From the NCBI RefSeq assembly GCF_964059095.1, contig NZ_OZ060394.1, forward strand, positions 72,107 to 95,790: 23,684 bases of DNA. The letters are read 5' to 3'. Below, piece after piece: positions 17,407 through 23,684 of the stretch; positions within the stretch are counted from its first letter, which is position 1; each line of letters starts with the position of its first letter. The notes beneath the pieces were generated by a model that was not told the DNA's origin, did not search any database, and worked only from the letters and a program-made list of their open reading frames with translations. This DNA comes from Buchnera aphidicola (Chaetosiphella stipae setosa). Lineage in GTDB: Bacteria > Pseudomonadota > Gammaproteobacteria > Enterobacterales > Enterobacteriaceae. The translations under genes and the position numbers were made by a program.

Positions 17407-17581
17407 GTAAAATTTTTAATTTGTTTAAGTTTTTTATTTTATATTTTTATTATTTTTTTTAAAAATTTTTTAAAAAAATTTTTATTATATATTTTATATT
17501 AGTAAATATATTAAAATATTTATACTAAATTAAGTATATAATTTGTATTTTTTTTTAATTTATAAAAATATTTTTATAGAT

Positions 17582-17587
17582 TATAAT
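17582..17587 (+). promoter_or_regulatory. Consensus -10 box before metG
   Basis: TATAAT lies 30 bp before the metG ATG. No convincing -35 hexamer is found 16-18 bases upstream, where the sequence is the A/T palindrome at 17561-17578. In such A/T-rich DNA the hexamer alone is weak evidence. Confidence 0.25.
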
Positions 17588-17617
17588 TAAATATTAAATA
17601 TCTATAGATAAAAAAAT

Positions 17618-19243
17618 ATGATGAATAAAAAAATTTTAGTGACGTGTGCTTTGCCATATTCTAATGGACCAATACATATCGGACATTTATTAGAACATAT
17701 TCAAGCTGATATATGGGTAAGATATCAAAAAATGAATAATAAATTTGTTATTTTCATTTGTGCTGATGATACTCATGGTACACCGATTATGTTGAAAGCT
17801 AGAAAAATGAAAATCAATCCGAATAATCTTATTAAAAAGATTTTTCATGAACATTTATATGATTTATCACGATTTAATATTTCATATGATTGTTATAGCC
17901 ATACAAATACTAAAGAAAATTTGTATTTTACGACAAAGATATTTTCGTTTTTAAAAAAAAAAGGTTTTATTTTAGAAAAAGAAATTTTGCAATTATATGA
18001 TTCTCAAAAAAATATTTTTCTTCCAGATAGATTAATTCGAGGAGTTTGTCCGAAATGTTTTTCAGATAATCAATATGGAGATCATTGCGAAAAATGTGGA
18101 TCAGTTTATGAAGCTGCAGATTTAATTAATCCTAAATCTGAAATATCTAATTCAATTCCAATTTTGAAAAAATCTAATCATGTTTTTTTTAATCTTTCTA
18201 TTTTTCAAGAAAATTTATATAATTGGATTTCATCTGGAGTTTTAAATATTCAAGTCGAGAAGAAATCTAAAGAGTGGTTTGAGAAGGGTTTACGTTTATG
18301 GGATATCTCAAGAGATTCTCCATATTTTGGTTTTAAAATTCCTGGTTATCAAAATAAATATTTTTATGTCTGGATAGATGCTCCAATATGTTATATTAGT
18401 ACTTTAAAAGTTTTAGCAAAAAAAAGAAAAGATATATGTTTTTCTGAGTTCTGGAAAAATTCTGATACTACTGATTTATATCATTTTATAGGAAAAGATA
18501 TTGTTTATTTTCATAGTTTATTTTGGCCTGCAATATTAGAAGGAATAAATTTTCGTAAACCGACTGGAATTTTTGTTCATGGACATTTAACAATTAATAG
18601 TAAAAAAATGTCAAAATCAAAAAATATTTTTATAAAAGCTTCTACTTGGTTGAAATATTTTGATTCAGATAGTTTAAGATATTATTTTGCATCTAAATTA
18701 TCATCTAGAATTCAAGATATTGATTTTAATATAAAAGATTTTGTTTCTAAGATTAATACTGATATAGTAAATAAAATTGTTAATTTAGCATCAAGGTGTT
18801 CAGGATTTATTAATAAATATTTTAATAATATGCTAAGTAAAGTTTTATTAAAAAACACTTTTTATCATTTGTTTTTAAAAAATACAAAAAAAATTATGTT
18901 TTTTTTTCAGAAAAGAGAGTTTTCTTCAGTGATACGTTCTGTTATTAAATATGCAAATTTTGCGAACAATTATATAAATAATTCTAGTCCATGGACTCTA
19001 GCGAAGTATGATCAACATGATGATAAAATACAATTGATTTGCACGATGGGAATTAATTTTTTTCGGTTTTTAATGACTTGGTTAAAACCTATTACTCCAG
19101 ATTTAAGCTATCGTTCGGAAAATTTTTTATCAACTAATTTGTCTTTTGAGTCTTTAAATTATCCTTTATTAAATCATAAAATTCTTAAATTTCATGCTTT
19201 ATATAAAAGAATTTCTGTTTCTGAAAATTTTTTTTTTAAATAG
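17618..19243 (+). CDS. metG: Methionyl-tRNA synthetase, lacking the C-terminal tRNA-binding domain
   Basis: MetG charges initiator and elongator tRNA-Met. The class I core is complete: ALPYSNGPIHIGH (11-23, HIGH at 20-23), CADDTHGTP (48-56), a zinc knuckle with Cys144, Cys147, Cys157 and Cys160, WIDAPICYIS (252-261) and KMSKS (330-334). The alpha-helical anticodon-binding domain follows to the end, with INNSSPWTLAK recognisable. The protein is 541 residues against 677 in E. coli; the missing part is the C-terminal OB-fold domain that dimerises and binds tRNA non-specifically. The truncated E. coli core is active as a monomer, so this form should still work. The start is either of two adjacent ATGs (17618 or 17621), with no clear ribosome-binding site. 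It converges on tilS with 5 bp between stops. Confidence 0.96.
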   Translation: MMNKKILVTCALPYSNGPIHIGHLLEHIQADIWVRYQKMNNKFVIFICADDTHGTPIMLKARKMKINPNNLIKKIFHEHLYDLSRFNISYDCYSHTNTKENLYFTTKIFSFLKKKGFILEKEILQLYDSQKNIFLPDRLIRGVCPKCFSDNQYGDHCEKCGSVYEAADLINPKSEISNSIPILKKSNHVFFNLSIFQENLYNWISSGVLNIQVEKKSKEWFEKGLRLWDISRDSPYFGFKIPGYQNKYFYVWIDAPICYISTLKVLAKKRKDICFSEFWKNSDTTDLYHFIGKDIVYFHSLFWPAILEGINFRKPTGIFVHGHLTINSKKMSKSKNIFIKASTWLKYFDSDSLRYYFASKLSSRIQDIDFNIKDFVSKINTDIVNKIVNLASRCSGFINKYFNNMLSKVLLKNTFYHLFLKNTKKIMFFFQKREFSSVIRSVIKYANFANNYINNSSPWTLAKYDQHDDKIQLICTMGINFFRFLMTWLKPITPDLSYRSENFLSTNLSFESLNYPLLNHKILKFHALYKRISVSENFFFK

Positions 19244-19248
19244 ATTTT

Positions 19249-20544
19249 TTAGATATTTTTTTTCCATATAACTGAAATTTTTTTTTCATTAATATTATAT
19301 TTTTTTGTTGTGACAAAAAATCCAATAGCAGATATAAACTTGTTATTGTAAAATAATAATGGTATTTTTTTTCTTTTCCATGGCGGTATCTGCAGTTCAT
19401 TAAAAATTTTTTTGAGTGTTTTTGGATTTTTTTTGTTTATTTTTATTTTTTTATTTGTATGAAATTTTATTTTTATCATTTGTTGATTTTTTGGTGCTCT
19501 AATATATGAAGAATTTTTTATATTTTTTTGATTTTTAATTTTTAAGTATCCAAATTTTTTAGGTAATTTTAATTTATTATAAGGATAATGCCAAAATATA
19601 ATAAAATCTTTCATTTTTGGTGTTTTTTTAATTAAATATAAATGTTCATTATAATTCCAAATTTCATATTTTTTTAATTTTATTCGAGGATTTTTTTTTT
19701 TTTTATGTAATATATTTTTGATAATTTCTGTTAAAAAACTGTAGGATAGATTTTTTTTAATATTAAGATAAATCCATTTTTTAAGAATAAAATATTGAAT
19801 ATTAGGATTCATATTTTGTATTTTTTTTATGTTTAAAATATTTTTTTGATATAAATTTTTTTTAAAAATTGATGATATAAATTTATTTAATAATTGATAT
19901 TCTTTATATATTATTTGAGATACTTTTAAACAATTTTTTTTAAAAAATTTCCATCTTTGATTGATTTGAGGTATGATTTTATGTCTTAAAAAATTTCTAT
20001 CATATGATATATCATAATTACTTGTGTCTTCTATCCATTGAAGATTTTGAGATATAGCCCATTTTTCAATTTTTTTTCTAGAAACTTTTAGTAGAGGTCT
20101 AAATAAATAATTTTTAAAAATTTTTTTTTTATAAGAAATTCCAGATAACCCTTTCAAACCACTTCCTCTTTTTATAGACAATAATAACGTTTCACATTGA
20201 TCATCTAAATTATGTCCTGTTAATAAAATTTCTTGAGGAAGTAAATTTTTTTGAAAAATTTTATATCTTTTTTTTCTTGCATTAGATTCAATATTTTTTT
20301 TTTTAATAGATATTTTTTTTATAATGATAGGAACATTATTTTTTTTGCAAATTTTTTTACAATGTTCACTCCATAATTTTGATTTTGGGTGTATTTGATG
20401 ATTAATATGAATTGCACGTATTGATATTTTCTTTTTTTTTTTATATTTTAATAGTTTATATAGTAAAACAGTAGAATCGATTCCACCACTATACGCTAAT
20501 AAAAATTTTTTATATTTTAGAATTTTTTTATTAATTTTAATCAC
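19249..20544 (-). CDS. tilS: tRNA(Ile)-lysidine synthase
   Basis: TilS attaches lysine to C34 of the CAU-anticodon tRNA-Ile, changing both decoding (to AUA) and aminoacylation (to Ile). It is essential in bacteria using that tRNA, and AUA is likely common in a genome this A/T rich. The protein is 431 residues (432 in E. coli). The N-terminal PP-loop is SGGIDS (19-24). HNLDDQCETLLLSIKRGSGLKG, split as HNLDDQCET and KRGSGLKGLSGI, and WIEDTSNYD are also visible. The C-terminal tRNA-binding part is very Lys-rich but still shows ELQIPPWKRKKIPLLFYNN. The start is GTG at 20544; no ATG lies near and no ribosome-binding site is clear, so a slightly different start is possible. A 14-A tract (19691-19704, coding strand) lies in frame. 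Confidence 0.95.
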   Translation of the reverse strand: MIKINKKILKYKKFLLAYSGGIDSTVLLYKLLKYKKKKKISIRAIHINHQIHPKSKLWSEHCKKICKKNNVPIIIKKISIKKKNIESNARKKRYKIFQKNLLPQEILLTGHNLDDQCETLLLSIKRGSGLKGLSGISYKKKIFKNYLFRPLLKVSRKKIEKWAISQNLQWIEDTSNYDISYDRNFLRHKIIPQINQRWKFFKKNCLKVSQIIYKEYQLLNKFISSIFKKNLYQKNILNIKKIQNMNPNIQYFILKKWIYLNIKKNLSYSFLTEIIKNILHKKKKNPRIKLKKYEIWNYNEHLYLIKKTPKMKDFIIFWHYPYNKLKLPKKFGYLKIKNQKNIKNSSYIRAPKNQQMIKIKFHTNKKIKINKKNPKTLKKIFNELQIPPWKRKKIPLLFYNNKFISAIGFFVTTKKYNINEKKISVIWKKNI

Positions 20545-20610
20545 AATTTTAAAAAATAAATTAGATATTTTTATTTTATTTTTATTAAATTTATTTTAAA
20601 TAAATTAATA

Positions 20611-20685
20611 TACGTTCGAGTGGATTTGAACCACTGACTTCTACCATGTCATAGTAGTGCTCTAACCAAACTGAGCTACGAACGT
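20611..20685 (-). tRNA. tRNA-Val, anticodon GAC
   Basis: The minus strand folds as a full cloverleaf: acceptor ACGTTCG/CGAACGT, D arm GCTC/GAGC, anticodon stem CTACT/GGTAG with one T-G pair, loop ATGACAT giving anticodon GAC, five-base variable region AAGTC, and T arm AGTGG-TTCAAAT-CCACT. It is clearly related to E. coli tRNA-Val(GAC) and reads GUC and GUU. The D loop has one more T than E. coli, and the first acceptor pair is A-U rather than G-C. The discriminator A is followed by TATTA, so CCA is not encoded and must be added. It lies 66 bp upstream of tilS on the same strand and may share its transcript. Confidence 0.95.
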
Positions 20686-21221
20686 GTTTAAAAAGATTTT
20701 TTTGAAAAGTAAAATATTATTTTTTATAGGTAAATATTTTAAGAAATTTTAAATTAATTATCAAGGAGAATTTTTTTATATAATATATATTTAATTTATA
20801 TTTTTTATTTATAAATTTATAGACATTTTAATGTTTTAAAATTTTTTATATTAAATATAATTTATTTATATTAATTTAAAATATTTTTTATATTTTTTTA
20901 AATAATTTTATATATTATTTTTAGAATTAGAAAAATCTGTAGTTTTAAATATTCTTAAATAATTAATATAAGAAAAAAAATATGAATTTAAGATTTATTT
21001 TGAAAGTTTTTTATATAAATTATTTTAATTATTTGTATTTATTTTTTTAAATTATGAAAATATTTAAAAAAATAAGTTATAGATATTATTTAAGAGTTTT
21101 TTAAAATTTTTTTTTTTTTTTCTTTTTTGTTTTTTTTAATATGAATTTTTTATAATTTAAATAAATTTTAGAAATTTTTTTAGATTTTTGAAAATATTTT
21201 AAAAAAAATGAGAATTTTTGA
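20686..21221. other. 536-bp non-coding gap between tRNA-Val and nth
   Basis: No gene could be recognised on either strand. In E. coli the rsxABCDGE electron-transport genes directly precede nth, and I recall an equivalent rnf set before nth in other Buchnera; none is present here. One relic-like signal is AAGGAGAA at 20763-20770, a perfect Shine-Dalgarno core followed after seven T by ATATAA, with no start codon at usable distance. A frame of 22 codons at 20982 is not convincing. The last part (about 21100-21140) is a T-rich tract. Confidence 0.7.
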
Positions 21222-21848
21222 ATGAATAATAAAAAAAGACTTAAGATATTATTTTTATTAAAAAAAAAATATGGTTTTAAAAAAAAAACAGAATTGATTT
21301 TTTCTTCTCCTTTTGAATGTTTAATATCTGTTTTATTATCTGCTCAAGCAAAAGATAAAATAGTTAATAAAGTTACAAAAAATCTTTTTTCTCTTGCTAG
21401 TACTCCTCTTGAAATGATTTTGTTAGGAGAAAAAAAAATTAAAAAAATAATTAAAAAATTAGGATTGTTTCGAAAAAAAACTAAAAATATCATTAGAATA
21501 TCTGAAATTTTAGTAGAAAAATATAATGGATCAATACCAAATAATAGAAAAGAATTGGAATCATTTCCTGGAGTTGGAAGAAAAACAGCTAATGTTATAT
21601 TGAATATTATTTTTAAAAAAAATAAAATTGCAGTAGATACTCATGTATATAGAGTATGTAATCGTACTTTTTTTGCTAATGGGAAAAATGTAAGAGAAGT
21701 AGAAAAATTATTATTACAGTTTGTTCCGGAATATTTTCAAAAATATGTTCATAGTTGGTTTTTATTTCATGGAAAAGAAGTTTGCAAAGCAAGGAATATG
21801 CAATGTGAAAAATGTATTTTATATCATTTATGTGAACATAATTATTAA
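21222..21848 (+). CDS. nth: Endonuclease III (base-excision DNA glycosylase/AP lyase)
   Basis: Nth removes oxidised pyrimidines from DNA and nicks the abasic site. The protein is 208 residues (211 in E. coli). The helix-hairpin-helix is FPGVGRKTA (115-123) with catalytic Lys121. Asp139 lies in IAVDTHVYRVCNR. The C-terminal [4Fe-4S] loop has Cys188, Cys195, Cys198 and Cys204 in the usual C-x6-C-x2-C-x5-C spacing. LLSAQ (38-42) is kept, but the next residues are AKD where E. coli has ATD. The ATG at 21222 matches the E. coli start; a nearby ATG at 21208 stops after five codons. tyrS follows 55 bp downstream on the same strand. Confidence 0.97.
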   Translation: MNNKKRLKILFLLKKKYGFKKKTELIFSSPFECLISVLLSAQAKDKIVNKVTKNLFSLASTPLEMILLGEKKIKKIIKKLGLFRKKTKNIIRISEILVEKYNGSIPNNRKELESFPGVGRKTANVILNIIFKKNKIAVDTHVYRVCNRTFFANGKNVREVEKLLLQFVPEYFQKYVHSWFLFHGKEVCKARNMQCEKCILYHLCEHNY

Positions 21849-21903
21849 ATATAGATAGAATTTAATAAAAATTTATTTTCATTTTTTTTTAAAAGGTTTT
21901 TAC

Positions 21904-23178
21904 ATGTTAGAAAAAAATATTTTGAATTACTTTAAAAAGCGTAAATTAATATCACAAATTACTAATAATAAGAAAGTTGAGGAGATTTTAAAAAAAAAAA
22001 AAATATCAATATATTGTGGTTTTGATCCTACTGCAGATAGTTTACATATCGGACATATTCTTCCATTGTTATGTTTGAAAAAATTTCAAATGCAAGGACA
22101 TACTCCAATTGTATTAATTGGCGGTGCAACAAGTTTAATTGGCGACCCGAGTTTTAAATCTAAAGAAAGAAGTTTATTTTCTTATTCTCATGTTTTGCAA
22201 TGGATTGAAAAAATTAAAAAGCAAATTTTTTTATTTTTAGATTTTTCAGATATACCTAATAAAGCGATTATTGTTAATAATTATGATTGGTTTAAAAAAT
22301 TAAATATTTTATTTTTTTTACGAGATATTGGAAAAAATTTCTCTATTAATCATATGATTAATAAAGAATCTGTTAAAAATCGTATTTCTCGTGAACAAGG
22401 TATATCTTTTACAGAATTTTCTTATAGTTTATTGCAAGCTTATGATTTTTCTATTTTGTATAAAAAATATAAAGTTTTTTTACAAATAGGAGGATCGGAT
22501 CAATGGGGAAATATTACTTCTGGGATTCATTTAACCAATATTTTACATAAAAAGGAAGTTTTTGGTTTAACAATTCCATTATTAAAAAAATCTGATGGAA
22601 AGAAATTTGGAAAAAGTTCTTCGCAGACAATTTGGTTAGATTCTAAAAAAACCTCTCCTTATGCTTTTTATCAATTTTGGATTAATGTGAAAGATTCCGA
22701 TGTTTATAATTATTTAAAATATTTTACTTCTCTCAGTATAAAAGAAATTCAGCAAATTAAACTTCAGGATAATTTTAAAAAAAAAAAATTTAAATCGAAA
22801 GAAATATTGGCAGAAAAAATGACATCTTTAGTGCATGGAAAATCGAATTTTTTATCTGCTAAAAATAATACTTTAGTATTTTTTTCTAGAAACATCAAAA
22901 ATTTAAATGAAAAAATTTTTCGAAAATTAAAAAAAAATAATGCTCCAACATTGAATTTAGAACATTCTGAAAAAAATTTAAAGGATATTTTAGTTCGTAC
23001 AAAATTAGCATTTTCAAAAAATCATGCTAGAAATTTAATTGCTTCTCATGCTATTTCTATTAATTATCGAAAAGAAACAAATATTCATTATATTTTTAAA
23101 AGTTCTGATAAACTTTTTAAAAAATATACTTTATTAAGTAGAGGTAAAAAGAATTTTTATCTTTTGATATGGAAATAA
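21904..23178 (+). CDS. tyrS: Tyrosyl-tRNA synthetase
   Basis: TyrS activates tyrosine and charges tRNA-Tyr; it works as a homodimer. The protein is 424 residues, as in E. coli. Tyr37 is in the substrate pocket (SIYCGFDPTADSLHIGH, HIGH motif at 48-51), GGSDQWGNI is at 196-204, and the KMSKS equivalent is KFGKS (234-238). The C-terminal S4-like tRNA-binding domain is present from about 355 (DILVRTKLAFSKNHARNLI). A run of 14 A (21990-22003) lies in frame near the N-terminus, upstream of the active site. It converges on sufA with 18 bp between the stops. Confidence 0.98.
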   Translation: MLEKNILNYFKKRKLISQITNNKKVEEILKKKKISIYCGFDPTADSLHIGHILPLLCLKKFQMQGHTPIVLIGGATSLIGDPSFKSKERSLFSYSHVLQWIEKIKKQIFLFLDFSDIPNKAIIVNNYDWFKKLNILFFLRDIGKNFSINHMINKESVKNRISREQGISFTEFSYSLLQAYDFSILYKKYKVFLQIGGSDQWGNITSGIHLTNILHKKEVFGLTIPLLKKSDGKKFGKSSSQTIWLDSKKTSPYAFYQFWINVKDSDVYNYLKYFTSLSIKEIQQIKLQDNFKKKKFKSKEILAEKMTSLVHGKSNFLSAKNNTLVFFSRNIKNLNEKIFRKLKKNNAPTLNLEHSEKNLKDILVRTKLAFSKNHARNLIASHAISINYRKETNIHYIFKSSDKLFKKYTLLSRGKKNFYLLIWK

Positions 23179-23196
23179 TTTTTAAATAAATTTTTT

Positions 23197-23565
23197 TTAC
23201 TTTTGAATTTGAAAGCTTGTTCCACATCCACATTTTTGTTTTATGCTGTCATGATAGAAAGAAAAGTGTTGATGAAAATTTTTTTTAACAAAATCAATGA
23301 TAATTCCATCTAAAAAATGAATTTTATTTACTGGTAAAAAAATTGATATTTCATTATTTGAAAATAAAATTTCTTTATCAGTTTTTTTTTTATAATATTG
23401 TAAGATGTATTTAAAACCAGCGCATCCTGATTTTTTTATATCTATTTTAATTCCAATATTTTCTTTTTTTTTTTTAAATATTTTATATATTTCTAGGTAT
23501 GCTTTTTGTGTAATATAAATTCCTTTAAGATTTTTTTCCTTTGGTTGTAAAAAATATTTTTTCAT
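23197..23565 (-). CDS. sufA: A-type iron-sulfur cluster carrier, SufA-like
   Basis: This is an A-type scaffold/carrier that holds a Fe-S cluster and passes it to apoproteins. The protein is 122 residues, the same length as E. coli SufA. It keeps all three cluster cysteines: Cys48 in KSGCAGF and Cys112 and Cys114 in KCGCGTSF. The stretch FLDGIIIDFV (84-93) also matches the family. The N-terminal extension before the fold and the overall length favour SufA over ErpA (114) or IscA (107), but the paralogues are close and the name is less certain than the family. No other suf gene is visible up to the window edge. The start has only a weak GAG upstream. Confidence 0.82.
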   Translation of the reverse strand: MKKYFLQPKEKNLKGIYITQKAYLEIYKIFKKKKENIGIKIDIKKSGCAGFKYILQYYKKKTDKEILFSNNEISIFLPVNKIHFLDGIIIDFVKKNFHQHFSFYHDSIKQKCGCGTSFQIQK

Positions 23566-23684
23566 ATTTTATAGCTCAATTTTTTATTTTTTTTATTTAT
23601 AAAAATTTTTTGATTTATTAATTTTTCTTAAATAAGATATATTTGAAAGAATTTTAAAATTTTTATTTTTTTTCTTTTTTTTTT

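Larger units (their letters stand above)
16869..17617. other. 749-bp non-coding gap between divergent leuB and metG
   Basis: I see no credible gene here. It is almost pure A/T with long T runs (for example around 17288-17310) and alternating A and T tracts at 17451-17485. As I recall other Buchnera, dcd lies between gnd and metG; no dCTP deaminase motif is visible, nor any replication-protein or YqhA-like remnant expected of a leu plasmid. Noted items are a G+C-richer patch near leuB (16905-16951), a 15-bp direct repeat (17342-17356 and 17392-17406), a 36-codon hydrophobic frame at 17392-17502, and a perfect 18-bp palindrome TATAAAAATATTTTTATA at 17561-17578. It must hold the promoters of both the leu cluster and metG. 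Confidence 0.7.

Noticed and set aside
17451..17490. Alternating A and T tracts as intrinsically bent DNA or an origin element
   Set aside because: Tract spacing is irregular and similar runs occur in other gaps; there is no DnaA box or iteron.
16869..17617. Possible degraded dcd or repA pseudogene
   Set aside because: No conserved motif of either protein could be seen in any frame; the gap is too eroded to support the claim from sequence alone.
20982..21050. 22-codon frame MNLRF... in the gap before nth
   Set aside because: It is too short, low in complexity, and does not resemble the start or end of any rsx/rnf protein I know.

Overview
The window reads as a piece of the chromosome of an obligate aphid endosymbiont, Buchnera aphidicola or a very close relative. 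Base composition is extremely A+T rich (I judge G+C at about one fifth by eye). Every protein aligns over most of its length with an Escherichia coli orthologue, sequences are Lys/Ile/Asn/Phe-rich, intergenic DNA is almost pure A/T, and I see no insertion sequence, phage gene, CRISPR array or transcriptional regulator. The joining of his, gnd, metG, nth and tyrS into one block fits the Buchnera lineage as I remember it.

Layout. 1-2300: dapA (lysine/DAP branch) and aroC (chorismate synthase), both on the minus strand. 2525-3043: smrB, plus strand, divergent from aroC. 3259-10448: the complete histidine operon hisGDCBHAFI, all eight genes covering all ten steps, followed by gnd (10549-11958). 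12038-16868: the four leucine genes on the minus strand in transcription order leuB-leuC-leuD-leuA. They lie opposite to gnd and metG and are bounded on the gnd side by a terminator hairpin. 16869-17617: a 749-bp non-coding gap from which leuB and metG diverge. 17618-19243: metG, converging 5 bp apart on tilS (19249-20544, minus). Upstream of tilS is a tRNA-Val(GAC) gene (20611-20685, minus). 20686-21221: a 536-bp non-coding gap. 21222-23178: nth and tyrS. 23197-23565: a SufA-type iron-sulfur carrier, minus strand.

How the genes fit together. The window is mostly a nutritional block, with enzymes for three essential amino acids the host needs (histidine, leucine, lysine via DapA) and for the common aromatic precursor chorismate. 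gnd supplies NADPH and pentose phosphate, the source of the PRPP used by HisG. The rest is translation (MetG, TyrS, TilS, tRNA-Val), ribosome rescue (SmrB), base-excision repair (Nth) and Fe-S assembly. Nth and LeuC are themselves Fe-S proteins.

I did not find a previously undescribed system, and most genes are ordinary for such a symbiont. The observations most worth a second look are: the chromosomal, inverted and circularly permuted leu cluster, which looks like a plasmid-to-chromosome transfer; loss of conserved motifs in the leucine-sensing domain of LeuA; a changed residue in the lysine-sensing pocket of DapA; absence of any his leader peptide; several 12-14 nt poly(A) tracts inside essential genes; and two gaps that look like graveyards of lost genes.
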